A stretch of DNA of 64,000 nucleotides from Pantoea nemavictus (GTDB lineage: Bacteria; Pseudomonadota; Gammaproteobacteria; Enterobacterales; Enterobacteriaceae), in contig NZ_JBBGZW010000001.1 of assembly GCF_037479095.1 (NCBI RefSeq), positions 2,170,001 through 2,234,000 on the forward strand. Reading direction: 5' to 3'. Below, piece after piece: positions 36,492 through 45,309 of the stretch; the first letter of the stretch is position 1; every line of letters begins with the position of its first letter. Position numbers and translations under genes: made by a program. The notes beneath the pieces were generated by a model that saw only the letters and a list, made by a program, of their open reading frames with translations, was not told the DNA's origin and did no database searches.

Positions 36492-36672
36492 ATTTCCTTG
36501 CTGTGCGTTTGTCTTGGTTGCAAGCAACTGACATGCTCAACCATTCTGAAAAGATCTATGGGTAGGGGATGCCCGAATCTGTGGTTTTACACATGGCGCG
36601 TTAACAGATTTGGTTTTAAGCTGCGTCCTGGCAAAAAGCATAAGTAATAAATAATGCCGTTCATACTTCGAG

Positions 36673-36712
36673 ACGCAGCCAACGCACCTGCAGTTTGAAT
36701 GATGAAGGGCAG
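36673..36712 (+). repeat. ERIC fragment upstream of the LacI-type gene
   Basis: GCAGCCAACGCACCTGCAG followed by TTTGAATGATGAAGGGC matches only the distal half of the ERIC consensus. It ends 14 bp before the regulator ATG and so lies in its leader. The rest of the 359-bp gap is AT-rich and shows nothing else I can name. Confidence 0.65.
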
Positions 36713-36726
36713 ACATAGGAGCAGGA

Positions 36727-37752
36727 ATGGCAGAGAAGCGACGGCGCAGTACCGGCAAAAGTACCCTGGCCGATGTTGCCCGTTTGGTGGGCGTCAGCAC
36801 CATGACCGCGTCGCGCGCGCTGCGCATGCCGGAGAAGGTTTCGCCTGAAATTCGCGCCAAAATTGATGCTGCGGTTATTGAGTTGTCGTATGTGCCAAAC
36901 GTGCAGGCCAGTAATCTGGCGTCGGCGACATCACGCCTGATCACCATGGTGGTGCCTTCATTTGCCACGCCGGGCAGTGCGATTGTGTCGGAGGCGCTGC
37001 AAGAGGTACTGCGACCGCAGGGTTACAACATGATGCTGGCGGAAGCCAATCATTCGGCCGCCGAAGAGAGCCAGCTGATCGAAATGCTGCTTTCTTATAA
37101 TCCGGCGGCGATGGTGCATTTCAATTTCGATAACGCGGCGGAAGCGCATCGTCTGCTGAGCAATTCCGGCCTGCCGGTAATGGATATTGGCGGCGTACAT
37201 CAGGATTCGGCAGGCATTAGCATTGGAGTCGATTACGCCAAAGCCATCCGCCAGCTGGTGCAAAGCCTGGTAGAGCGCGGCTACCGTAATCCTGGTTTGC
37301 TGTGCACCCAAAGTAACAACACCATCTTTCGTCAGCTGCTGAATGGTTGGCACAGCGGCATGTTGGCAATGAATCAGGCGCCGCACCGCGTGGTGACGTC
37401 ACCGAGGATGCCGACTTTTGCCGCAGGTCATAATCTGCTGGCGGAGATTCGCCTGACCTGGCCGGAACTGGATGTGCTGATTTGCACCAGCGATGAAGTG
37501 GCCTGCGGCGCGATCATGGCGTGCCATGCGGCGGGGATCGCCATTCCTAGCCAGTTGGCGATTGCCAGCATCGGTGGCGGCCCATTAGCCGCAGTGTGTT
37601 CACCGCCGCTGACCAGCATTGTGCTGCCGTATGAAGAGATGGGGCGCATGGCGGGCAAACGTCTGCTGGCTGCGCTCAGGGGTGATGAACCGCCGGCCAT
37701 CAATGAGCTACCGGTGCAGCTCAAACTGCGCGCCAGCACCCACAAGGTGTAG
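36727..37752 (+). CDS. LacI-family regulator, GntR/IdnR-like branch
   Basis: 341-aa repressor with an N-terminal LacI HTH (STLADVARLVGVSTMTASRALRMPEKVSPEIRAKI, residues 12-46), the hinge helix NVQASNLAS and a periplasmic-binding-protein-like ligand domain. The recognition-helix region TMTASRALR resembles gluconate regulators, which suits the GTTA-centred operators upstream of the divergent PTS operon. It most likely represses that operon until its sugar or sugar phosphate binds. The start follows AGGAGCAGG. Confidence 0.88.
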   Translation: MAEKRRRSTGKSTLADVARLVGVSTMTASRALRMPEKVSPEIRAKIDAAVIELSYVPNVQASNLASATSRLITMVVPSFATPGSAIVSEALQEVLRPQGYNMMLAEANHSAAEESQLIEMLLSYNPAAMVHFNFDNAAEAHRLLSNSGLPVMDIGGVHQDSAGISIGVDYAKAIRQLVQSLVERGYRNPGLLCTQSNNTIFRQLLNGWHSGMLAMNQAPHRVVTSPRMPTFAAGHNLLAEIRLTWPELDVLICTSDEVACGAIMACHAAGIAIPSQLAIASIGGGPLAAVCSPPLTSIVLPYEEMGRMAGKRLLAALRGDEPPAINELPVQLKLRASTHKV

Positions 37753-37789
37753 CGCGATGTGCGCACCTTTTCCCAGATTCATCAAATCC

Positions 37790-37844
37790 TTATCAATTCT
37801 AAGGCATTGATAACCCTTTTACGGATCATGTTTTTAACTATAAT
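37790..37844 (+). promoter_or_regulatory. sodA promoter with inverted repeat
   Basis: TATAAT at 37839-37844 lies 68 bp before the sodA ATG. Upstream, TTATCAAT and ATTGATAA (37790-37813) form a perfect 8-bp inverted repeat with 8 bp between. In E. coli sodA is controlled by Fur, ArcA and SoxRS; which of these, if any, uses this repeat is not clear. Confidence 0.5.
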
Positions 37845-37911
37845 GATCCGACTGCTTACGCGGCACACCCAGTGAGGTGGTGCTGCAAAACACTAAATGG
37901 AGAAGATGAAC

Positions 37912-38529
37912 ATGAGTTATTCACTGCCATCCCTGCCGTATGCATACGACGCACTGGAACCGCACTTCGACAAGCAGACGATGGAAATCCATCACACTAA
38001 ACACCACCAGACCTACGTTAACAACGCTAACGCCGCGCTGGAAGGTACCGAATTCGCAAACCTGCCGGTAGAAGAGCTGATCACCAAACTGGATCAGCTG
38101 CCAGCAGACAAAAAAGGTCCACTGCGTAACAACGCAGGCGGCCACGCCAACCACAGCTTCTTCTGGAAAGGCCTGAAGCTGGGCACCTCGCTGCAGGGCG
38201 ACCTGAAAGCGGCCATCGAAAAAGATTTCGGTAGCGTTGAAGCTTTCCAGGCTGAGTTTGAGAAAGCTGCCACCACTCGTTTCGGCTCTGGCTGGGCGTG
38301 GCTGGTGAAAAAAGGCGACAAACTGGCTGTGGTTTCAACCGCAAACCAGGACAGCCCGCTGATGGGTGAAGCTGTTGCAGGCGTTTCAGGCTTCCCGATT
38401 ATCGGTCTGGACGTTTGGGAACACGCTTACTACCTGAAGTATCAGAACAAACGTCCTGATTACATCAAAGCTTTCTGGAACGTGGTGAACTGGGACGAAG
38501 CAGCAGCGCGTTTCGCTTCTGCTAAGTAA
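37912..38529 (+). CDS. sodA: Manganese superoxide dismutase
   Basis: 205-aa cytosolic enzyme that dismutates superoxide; E. coli SodA is 206 aa. Metal ligands are His27 ([12 protein letters not shown]), His81 (NHSFFW), Asp167 and His171 ([11 protein letters not shown]). Gly and Gln positions typical of Mn enzymes are present ([17 protein letters not shown]). ATG at 37912 matches the conserved [21 protein letters not shown] strong terminator follows. Confidence 0.98.
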   Translation: MSYSLPSLPYAYDALEPHFDKQTMEIHHTKHHQTYVNNANAALEGTEFANLPVEELITKLDQLPADKKGPLRNNAGGHANHSFFWKGLKLGTSLQGDLKAAIEKDFGSVEAFQAEFEKAATTRFGSGWAWLVKKGDKLAVVSTANQDSPLMGEAVAGVSGFPIIGLDVWEHAYYLKYQNKRPDYIKAFWNVVNWDEAAARFASAK

Positions 38530-38556
38530 GCTCAGGCAAAAGTCCACAACCTGGCT

Positions 38557-38585
38557 AACCGGTGACTTGCTCACCGGTTTTTTTT
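38557..38585 (+). terminator. sodA terminator
   Basis: AACCGGTGA-CTTGC-TCACCGGTT, perfect 9-bp stem followed by an eight-T run, 28 bp after the stop. Confidence 0.92.
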
Positions 38586-38718
38586 CGCCTTTATAAACCC
38601 TGGCTAAACGACCAGAATATTTTTGGGCATGATGATTACGCAGCGAAAGCTATTAACTTTCCGTTGATAATTTGGGGCATATAGTAGCGCTAATTTGTCT
38701 CGCATAGCCTAAATAACC

Positions 38719-39681
38719 ATGTCTACTATCACGACTTCTGTGACGAATAATGATTCGTCTGCGCCACTGTTTTTGCCATTAATAAGCGGAAAGTTCAGAC
38801 CAAATAAGTTATGGAATAGCGGGAGATTTCGCGCGAAATTTGCCTTAAGGTCGCTGATATTTCCGGTTACTACCTTTAATTATCTGCAGCAGTTAGCGCA
38901 ATTGTCTGCGCTGCCGCAGCTGTTAACCATTCAGGGTTTACTGCCAGCAAAACCGCATCGCCCCTACCTGCGTGCAGGCTTCAGCGTGGCACAGCGCGCG
39001 CAGGCGATCATCGATCACTACACCTTGATGGACCGGCTGGATAGTGCGGCTTTGCGCCACTTATTGCAGAGTCCGGGCGATAATCTGCTGGCTATTTTGA
39101 GCGGCAAAAATGATGAGTCATTTGTCATTCACTGCTGTCCAGGCCGTTTTGACCGTGAAGGCGAAATTACTCTGGAATTGCATTATGAAGCGCAGTTAAT
39201 TGCTTCACTTTCCTTTTCGATTATTCAGGAACAGCAGAAACGCACGTTATTAATTGGTGGATTGCAGGGGCCGCGTAAACATATTTCCAACGATGTGATT
39301 CGCGATGCCACGAAAGCCGCACATGGCATATTCCCGAAACGTCTGTTAATGGAAGCGGTATTTAATCTGGCGCAACTGTGTGGCGTGGAGGCGATAACCG
39401 CCGTTGGCGATACCACGCACGTATTCCGCAGCCTGCGCTATCGTCACAGCAAAAGTGACAAGTTTTTTGCCAGCTACAGCGAATTCTGGTTGTCGTTAGG
39501 GGGCATGGCGCGTGCTGATGAGCTGTTTGCGTTGCCGTTACGCGCGGAGCGTAAAGATTTGGAAGAGATTGCCAGCAAGAAGCGCGCCGAATATCGCCGT
39601 CGCTATGCCTTGCTGGACAGTCTGAATGAACAAGTTCATCAGGCGGCGGGCATCATACGCGACGTCTCACACGCCGCGTAA
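38719..39681 (+). CDS. VirK/YbjX family protein (DUF535)
   Basis: 320 aa that look like the VirK/YbjX family, linked in Salmonella and Shigella to envelope and antimicrobial-peptide resistance; the biochemical role is unknown. Typical stretches are LRAGFSVAQRAQAIIDHYTLM, LLIGGLQGPR, VIRDATKAAHGIFPKRLLMEAVFNLAQLCGVEAITAVGD and a basic C-terminus (KKRAEYRRRYALLD). No signal peptide. A single-gene unit between sodA and yibL, preceded by AT-rich DNA. Confidence 0.82.
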   Translation: MSTITTSVTNNDSSAPLFLPLISGKFRPNKLWNSGRFRAKFALRSLIFPVTTFNYLQQLAQLSALPQLLTIQGLLPAKPHRPYLRAGFSVAQRAQAIIDHYTLMDRLDSAALRHLLQSPGDNLLAILSGKNDESFVIHCCPGRFDREGEITLELHYEAQLIASLSFSIIQEQQKRTLLIGGLQGPRKHISNDVIRDATKAAHGIFPKRLLMEAVFNLAQLCGVEAITAVGDTTHVFRSLRYRHSKSDKFFASYSEFWLSLGGMARADELFALPLRAERKDLEEIASKKRAEYRRRYALLDSLNEQVHQAAGIIRDVSHAA

Positions 39682-39688
39682 CCCAGGA

Positions 39689-40051
39689 TCAGAACGGCTG
39701 CTTCGCGTAGCCGGTCATCACTTTCAGTCCCATCTCACGTCCGAGCGCGGTCATTGGGTGCACCACAACCAGGCCGCGCACGCTTTTCTTGAATGCGCCC
39801 ATGTTGGCCTGTTCTTTCTTGGTAATTTCGCGGCTAAAGCCCAGCTTCTGTAACTGTTGCGCTTCTTTGCTCAGCTTTTCGGTGCGCACACCGCGCAGGC
39901 GCTCAATTTCCAGCTCCAGCTTCTCTTTTTCACGCAGCAGTTCACCGAGCTTTTCGGCATCGCCAGACGCTAATAACGGCGCTTCTTTGCGGTTGAGTGC
40001 ATCTAGCTGATCGCTGAGAAGTTTGATCTCGGCTTTTTCTTGTTCTTTCAT
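39689..40051 (-). CDS. yibL: YibL, ribosome-associated protein of unknown function
   Basis: 120 aa, the length of E. coli YibL. Residues 1-65 are a charged coiled-coil ([26 protein letters not shown]...[13 protein letters not shown]); the C-terminal part [28 protein letters not shown] is conserved. The ATG at 40051 has GGGGGAAA upstream. It follows mtlR as in E. coli, with a REP-like palindrome between them. Confidence 0.9.
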   Translation of the reverse strand: MKEQEKAEIKLLSDQLDALNRKEAPLLASGDAEKLGELLREKEKLELEIERLRGVRTEKLSKEAQQLQKLGFSREITKKEQANMGAFKKSVRGLVVVHPMTALGREMGLKVMTGYAKQPF

Positions 40052-40145
40052 TGGGGGAAAACTCGTTAAGGAAAACAGGCAAAGGATACACAAATCTACG
40101 CCGTTTTGCAGCGTAGCGCGTCCAACAAAACCCGCTTTGGCAATC

Positions 40146-40176
40146 GTAGGGTGCGCATTGATGCGCACCTGGCTAC
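40146..40176. repeat. REP-like palindrome, GTAGGGTGCGC variant
   Basis: GGTGCGCAT-TG-ATGCGCACC (perfect 9-bp arms) with GTAG at one end and CTAC at the other. The same outline as the GTAGGGTCGCC family with a different inner stem. Confidence 0.75.
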
Positions 40177-40189
40177 CAGGACGGAGAAA

Positions 40190-40735
40190 CTATACCGCCG
40201 GTTTTTTAAACACCTGCTTGTGCGCAATGCGGGAAATCAGTTCGGTGAGTGACAGCACCATGGTTGAGCGCACCATCTGCAGATAACGCTGCTGCTGCAT
40301 TGATCTGAGTTGTTCGTCATCGCGGTTGAAATCTGGCTGCGGCGGCCAGGCAACCACACAGTGCAGTTCGCCAAAAGGCCCGAGAATTTCATCGTCGGTA
40401 AAACGATAGTCGCTGACGTCATGATTCAGCTCCTCGCGTAGCGCCAGTAGCAGTTCACAATCTTCATACTCGTGCCGATTAATGACGCCAAGGCCGTAAA
40501 TCAGCTTGAGGCGTACGGAGAGTTCGCCCAGCGGGCCATCACCAAGCAGCAGCGGTTCGACCGCGTATTTGACCGCGTAATCGTCCTTGCGAAACACTTG
40601 CAGCACCAGCAGGTTAACCGCTTCGGTCAGCAATTCAACGGCGGCGATCAGGAAGCTTCTCACCGAACGACCGGCGTTCAGGCGCTCAAGCACCCGGTTT
40701 TCAAAAGCCTGCTTCTCTTCCATTATTGCCTGCAT
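40190..40735 (-). CDS. mtlR: Mannitol operon repressor
   Basis: 181-aa MtlR, which represses mtlAD and has no classical HTH. It matches E. coli MtlR (195 aa) from MQAIMEEKQAFENRVLERLNAGRSVRSFLI through FTDDEILGPFGELHC and SLTELISRIAHKQVFKK; E. coli has 14 extra N-terminal residues. An internal ATG at 40723 is possible. Third gene of mtlADR, 60 bp after mtlD, with a small hairpin (40753-40772) between. Confidence 0.94.
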   Translation of the reverse strand: MQAIMEEKQAFENRVLERLNAGRSVRSFLIAAVELLTEAVNLLVLQVFRKDDYAVKYAVEPLLLGDGPLGELSVRLKLIYGLGVINRHEYEDCELLLALREELNHDVSDYRFTDDEILGPFGELHCVVAWPPQPDFNRDDEQLRSMQQQRYLQMVRSTMVLSLTELISRIAHKQVFKKPAV

Positions 40736-40752
40736 CGTTCAGCTACCGCCAA

Positions 40753-40772
40753 CGGGCACAAAAGCGTGCCCG
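40753..40772 (-). promoter_or_regulatory. Small hairpin between mtlD and mtlR
   Basis: CGGGCAC-AAAAGC-GTGCCCG, 7-bp perfect stem with no T-run. It may stabilize or attenuate the mtlDR message. Confidence 0.45.
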
Positions 40773-40795
40773 AGTTAACCACTAAAGGGCGCGCA

Positions 40796-41944
40796 TTATG
40801 CCATAGCGTTGTAAGCGCTCACCACTGAGGTGACCACTTCGCTATCGGCATCCAGACCGGAAATCTCGGCCAGTGTCGCCTGCGGACCTTTTTCTGCCAG
40901 TAAAGCAACCAGCTCCTGCGCTTGCGGATCGGCTTCGCTGCGATAGTGCATCGCGGCGGCAATGCCCTGTACCAGATTGTCGTGAGGCAGCTGATATTCC
41001 AGCGTGCCCAGCGTAGGTTTGATCAGGCGATCGCCCGCACTCAGCTTACGCAGCGGCTGACGGCCAACGCGCTCGACATCATCTTTCAGGTATGGGTTTT
41101 CGAAACGGCTAAGGATCTTCTGGATATAAGCCGCATGTTTATCGGCTTCAAAACCATAGCGCTTGATCAGCACCGCGCCGCTCTCCTGCATGGCGCCTTG
41201 CACGACAGCACGGACTTTCTCATCCAGAATCGCGTCACGAATGGTCGCGTGACCGGCGAGTTGGCCGAGATAAGCGGTGATCGCGTGGCCGGTGTTGAGG
41301 GTAAACAGCTTGCGCTCAACAAATGCCATCAGGTTGTCGGTCAGCTCCATACCTGGGATATTCGGCAATTCGCCTTTGAACTGGGTTTTATCGACAATCC
41401 ACTCGCTGAACGTTTCAACGGTGACTTCCAGCGGATCGGTAGTGCCGGCTTCTGATGGCGGTACGATGCGGTCTACCGCAGAATCGACGAAACCAACGTG
41501 TGCTTCAACCCACGCGTGATATTGCTCAGGCAGCGCGTTAAGTACATGCTGCTTCAGTTGGCTGGTGCCGCGCACCATATTTTCACAGGCGATGATATTC
41601 AGTGGACGGACATTACCGCTGTCGCTGCGTTTGGCCAGGCCTTTAGCCACGCCACCCGCGATGCGCTCCAGAATCTGCGGGCCTACCGCGGTAGTCACGA
41701 TATCCACCTCAGCGATCAGCGTAACGATGTCATCGCTGGTGCTGTTAACGGCGCTTACGCCTGTTACGATTTCAACTTTCGCCTGCTCGCCAACTACATG
41801 AACCGGATACTCATGACGGGCGTTAAGGGCATCAAGTACCACCTGATTGACGTCAGCAAACACCAGCTCGATGCCGGCATCCGCCAGTAACTTACCGATA
41901 AAACCGCGACCGATGTTACCTGCTCCAAAATGTAACGCTTTCAT
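40796..41944 (-). CDS. mtlD: Mannitol-1-phosphate 5-dehydrogenase
   Basis: 382 aa, the same as E. coli MtlD. It oxidizes mannitol 1-phosphate to fructose 6-phosphate with NAD. The NAD-binding start [20 protein letters not shown] fixes the ATG at 41944; the catalytic-type Lys/His region is [18 protein letters not shown]. Second gene of the mtl operon, separated from mtlA by a REP-like hairpin. Confidence 0.97.
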   Translation of the reverse strand: MKALHFGAGNIGRGFIGKLLADAGIELVFADVNQVVLDALNARHEYPVHVVGEQAKVEIVTGVSAVNSTSDDIVTLIAEVDIVTTAVGPQILERIAGGVAKGLAKRSDSGNVRPLNIIACENMVRGTSQLKQHVLNALPEQYHAWVEAHVGFVDSAVDRIVPPSEAGTTDPLEVTVETFSEWIVDKTQFKGELPNIPGMELTDNLMAFVERKLFTLNTGHAITAYLGQLAGHATIRDAILDEKVRAVVQGAMQESGAVLIKRYGFEADKHAAYIQKILSRFENPYLKDDVERVGRQPLRKLSAGDRLIKPTLGTLEYQLPHDNLVQGIAAAMHYRSEADPQAQELVALLAEKGPQATLAEISGLDADSEVVTSVVSAYNAMA

Positions 41945-41971
41945 AAATTTGACCCATATCAAATGACGAAA

Positions 41972-42018
41972 GGGCGGGCAAGTCCGCCCCGGAAGTGTGG
42001 GACGGGCTTACCCGCCCC
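41972..42018 (-). repeat. Imperfect long hairpin between mtlA and mtlD
   Basis: GGGCGGGCAAGTCCG pairs with CGGGCTTACCCGCCC at 13 of 15 positions around a short loop. GC-rich intercistronic hairpins of this kind limit 3' decay and lower expression of the second gene. It is distinct from the GTAG...CTAC family. Confidence 0.65.
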
Positions 42019-42037
42019 AGGGAAGGTAAAACCTGTA

Positions 42038-43972
42038 TTACGCTTTGACGGTACTGCCGGAAAGCAGATCCAACACGTCCTGCACGCTGGTGGTGTTTGC
42101 CAACTTCTCAATCACGCTGTCATCGTCCAGTGCGTTGGTCAGGCTGGTAATCACCTGAATGTGCTCATTGTTACGAGCGGCGATACCGATCACCAGACGC
42201 GCTACATCTTCTGGCTCATCACCAAACTGCACGCCTGCCGGATACTGACAGAACACCACGCCGGTTTTCAGCACGCGGTCTTTCGCTTCCACGGTACCGT
42301 GCGGCACAGCGATCGATTCACCCAGGTAAGTTGGGGTCAGCTTCTCGCGTTCCAGCATCGCTTCAACATATTCCGGCTGGACGTAGCCGCCTTTCACCAA
42401 CTGCTCACCGGCAAAGCGAATCGCCTGCTCTTTGTGCGTGGCGCTCAGGCCGAGGAACACGTTATCTGCGCCCAGTTTGAACAGGTGCGCGTTGCCTTCG
42501 TCGTAGCTGTCCGCCAGCGTGGTCTGCACAGTTTCACGATGTGCTTCACTGCGATTGGCGGCAACCAGGCGTTCCGTCAGGTTGCTGTACAGCGCGCTAT
42601 CGAGAAAGTTGTTCAGCGAAATATGCTGTGCCTGCGGTGCCTGGCGCATCGCACGTTCCGTCAGATCGCGGTGGGTAATCACCAAATCGACATCGCCCGG
42701 CAGCGAGTTAATCGCACTGTTGGTGACGGAGATATTGCTCAGACCTGCGTCCTGCACTTTCTTACGCAGCACGCCAGCACCCATCGCGCTTGAACCCATA
42801 CCGGCGTCACAGGCAACGATGATTTTACGCACGTGGTTCAGATCAACGCTCATTGCATCGCCAGCCACCGGTGAACCGGCAACGGCCTGACCTTTTGACT
42901 GCGCTTTCATATCTTTCATGCGCTGGGTTGCGGCTTCGATATCGTCATCATCTTTTACTTTGCTGGTTTTCAGCAGAATTGAAGAGACCACGAAGGAGAC
43001 CGCAAATGCCGCGATGATTGCCGCGATGTTAGCGAAGTAGGCACCTTTTGGTGTCATCGCCAGCACTGCCAGGATGGAACCTGGAGAAGCAGGCGAAACC
43101 AGACCGCCGTTCAGCAGCGTCAGGGTGAACACGCCAGTCATACCACCAAGAATGACCGCCAGCAGCAGACGCGGCGCCATCAGCACATATGGGAAGTAAA
43201 TTTCGTGAATACCACCAAGGAAGTGGATGATCGCTGCACCGCCTGCAGATTGTTTGGCGCTACCGCGACCAAAAATCATATAGGCAACCAGCACGCCCAT
43301 ACCCGGACCTGGGTTAGCTTCAATCAGGAAGAAGATTGACTTGCCAGCTTCGCTCGCCTGCTGAATGCCCAGCGGTGAGAAGATACCGTGGTTGATGGCG
43401 TTATTGAGGAACAGGATTTTCGCCGGTTCAACAAAGATGGAGGTCAGCGGCAGCAGGTTGTTCTGCACCATCAGATTCACGCCAGCGGCGAGAATGTGTG
43501 ATAAACCTTCAACCAGTGGACCGATCGCCAGGAACGCCAGCAGCGCCAACAGCATACCGATGATACCGGCCGAGAAGTTGTTGACCAGCATCTCGAAGCC
43601 GCTTTTGATCTTGCCGTCTACCACGCGGTCAAAGGATTTGATCGCCCAGCCGCCCAGCGGACCGGCAATCATTGAGCCGAGGAACATCGGCATATCGGCA
43701 CCGACGATCACGCCCATGGTGGTGATTGCACCCACCACGCCACCGCGATCGCCGCCTACCAGACGTCCACCGGTGAAACCAATCAGCAGTGGCAGCAGGT
43801 AAGTGATCATTGGGCCGACGAGTTTCGCCAGCGTTTCGTTTGGAATCCATCCGGTTGGGATGAACAGCGCAGTGATGATACCCCAGGCGATAAACGCACC
43901 GATGTTAGGCATCACCATATTACTCAGAAAGCGACCAAAGCTCTGAACCTTGACCTTTACTGATGAGGACAT
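42038..43972 (-). CDS. mtlA: Mannitol-specific PTS enzyme IICBA
   Basis: 644-aa fused transporter (E. coli MtlA is 637 aa) that imports mannitol and releases mannitol 1-phosphate. Order: IIC membrane domain (about 1-345), a linker, IIB with the phospho-Cys in IVACDAGMGSSAMG, and IIA with the phospho-His in GESIAVPHGTVEAKD near the C-terminus. The IIC substrate motif region GGIHEIYFPYVLMAPRL is intact. ATG at 43972 matches the conserved MSSSVKVKVQSFGRFLSNMV. First gene of mtlADR, with several CRP sites upstream. Confidence 0.97.
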   Translation of the reverse strand: MSSSVKVKVQSFGRFLSNMVMPNIGAFIAWGIITALFIPTGWIPNETLAKLVGPMITYLLPLLIGFTGGRLVGGDRGGVVGAITTMGVIVGADMPMFLGSMIAGPLGGWAIKSFDRVVDGKIKSGFEMLVNNFSAGIIGMLLALLAFLAIGPLVEGLSHILAAGVNLMVQNNLLPLTSIFVEPAKILFLNNAINHGIFSPLGIQQASEAGKSIFFLIEANPGPGMGVLVAYMIFGRGSAKQSAGGAAIIHFLGGIHEIYFPYVLMAPRLLLAVILGGMTGVFTLTLLNGGLVSPASPGSILAVLAMTPKGAYFANIAAIIAAFAVSFVVSSILLKTSKVKDDDDIEAATQRMKDMKAQSKGQAVAGSPVAGDAMSVDLNHVRKIIVACDAGMGSSAMGAGVLRKKVQDAGLSNISVTNSAINSLPGDVDLVITHRDLTERAMRQAPQAQHISLNNFLDSALYSNLTERLVAANRSEAHRETVQTTLADSYDEGNAHLFKLGADNVFLGLSATHKEQAIRFAGEQLVKGGYVQPEYVEAMLEREKLTPTYLGESIAVPHGTVEAKDRVLKTGVVFCQYPAGVQFGDEPEDVARLVIGIAARNNEHIQVITSLTNALDDDSVIEKLANTTSVQDVLDLLSGSTVKA

Positions 43973-44112
43973 AAACCCACCCCTTATTGAGACGCGCTGC
44001 AATAAGAGAGCGCGTTTGTTTTTGTTTGAACGTTACGGCGGGGGCCGTGGCATTACTGTATGCACGCGGACTCTAGCACTAGTTTATTACGCTGCGTAGA
44101 GCACCCACTAAG

Positions 44113-44289
44113 TGTGATGCAGATCACGCTTATTTGGGGGGTTAGGGGGGCAATAAGGTGACTCTGATCACAAAAAAGGGTTGTAAGAAAACAACGCTGA
44201 TGAAATTTTAGACAAAACAAGCGGTTGAATGTGACTCAAATCACCTTTTAGGGTGAGCGCTTTGTTGTGTAAGTGTGATGAAGATCACA
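44113..44289 (-). promoter_or_regulatory. Array of four CRP-type sites upstream of mtlA
   Basis: Four close matches to TGTGA-N6-TCACA: 44113-44128 (TGTGA/TCACG), 44157-44172 (GGTGA/TCACA), 44230-44245 (TGTGA/TCACC) and 44274-44289 (TGTGA/TCACA). A right half-site TCACA lies at 44318. The E. coli mtl promoter is known for five CRP sites; this region keeps the same plan. It accounts for most of the 484-bp gap. Confidence 0.8.
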
Positions 44290-44411
44290 AACTATTTATG
44301 GTCAAAAATGCGCCAGATCACACAATGCTGCAGCAGAAAGCCCAGCTGTAAGTAAGTGACGAAATTCTGAAAAGAGGATGAACGGAAGAGGACGCTAAGA
44401 AGGGCGGTATA

Positions 44412-44437
44412 GTAGGGTCGCCTTGATGGCGACCACT
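44412..44437. repeat. REP-like palindrome between mtlA control region and yiaF
   Basis: GTAGGGTCGCCTTGATGGCGACC followed by ACTA. Same family as 19983, in the orientation starting GTAGGG, with one mismatch at the centre. Confidence 0.75.
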
Positions 44438-44456
44438 AGCAAATGACACCGTTGTA

Positions 44457-45170
44457 TTACAAGCCGCCTTGCACCGCATTTTGCGCTTGTGTCAGCGCCT
44501 GCGCGTTACTGGAAAGATTGCTCATCAGCGTATTGTACTGTGTTGCCTGCTCCTGAGTGGGGAACTGCACGCCGTTGTCATTAAAGCTCACGCGTGCGCC
44601 TTGTGATTGCAGATAATCACCGGTTTGTACCGCGGCCTGGCTCAACGCCTGCAGTTGCGGCAGCAACGGAATCAGCGTACTGGCTGGCTGCGTGACCACT
44701 TTGGTAAAGGCAGCATCGTAGACTTTCTTCAGATCGTCCGGCTGCTTCAGGGTGGCTTTGCTGCTATCCGCTTGCATTTTGGCGCTCTGGATTTGCTGCG
44801 TCAGCACACTCAGATTGCCGCTGGCCTGACGCAAGCTGTCGCGGCGGGTCAGATAATCCTGCGGGACACGAATCGCCGCCAGCTCATCAACCACAGGACG
44901 CATGCCTTGCTCAATCGCCTGATTAGTCTGCTGCGAGAAGCCGTAAAGAATGGCGTAGTCGCTGGCATAGTTGCCGAATGTCTGCTTCTGGTTTTCACTC
45001 AGGCTAGGCAGATGTTCGCCGCTACGCATCACGGTGTTCTGAAGAAAATCGGTGAACGCTTTACGCTGATCGCCTTCTTTGTCGCCACAGGCCGTAAGTT
45101 GCATCACGACCAATGCGCTGACCATCAGCATGCCGGTACGCATCCAGATGCGGGATAATCCTGACGCCAT
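44457..45170 (-). CDS. yiaF: YiaF, DUF3053 lipoprotein
   Basis: 237 aa. The N-terminal leader ends in the lipobox LTAC, with Cys28 as the likely lipidated residue; GDKEGDQRKAFTDFLQNTVMRSGE and FGNYASDYAILYGFSQQ match E. coli YiaF (236 aa). The mature part is mostly helical. Asp at +3 rather than +2 (CGD) suggests outer-membrane sorting, but this is a weak guide. Function unknown. AGGAG precedes the ATG. Confidence 0.9.
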   Translation of the reverse strand: MASGLSRIWMRTGMLMVSALVVMQLTACGDKEGDQRKAFTDFLQNTVMRSGEHLPSLSENQKQTFGNYASDYAILYGFSQQTNQAIEQGMRPVVDELAAIRVPQDYLTRRDSLRQASGNLSVLTQQIQSAKMQADSSKATLKQPDDLKKVYDAAFTKVVTQPASTLIPLLPQLQALSQAAVQTGDYLQSQGARVSFNDNGVQFPTQEQATQYNTLMSNLSSNAQALTQAQNAVQGGL

Positions 45171-45309
45171 AATTCAACTCCTGTGATAATGGCTCTCTCC
45201 CAGCCTATTCCAGGCCACTGCTCGAAATATTCGGGATAAAAATTTTTGCGAAAATGGTCCTAAAGAATAGTGCAATGGTCTGGCGTGTACAACGGGCGCA
45301 CCGGGCAAA

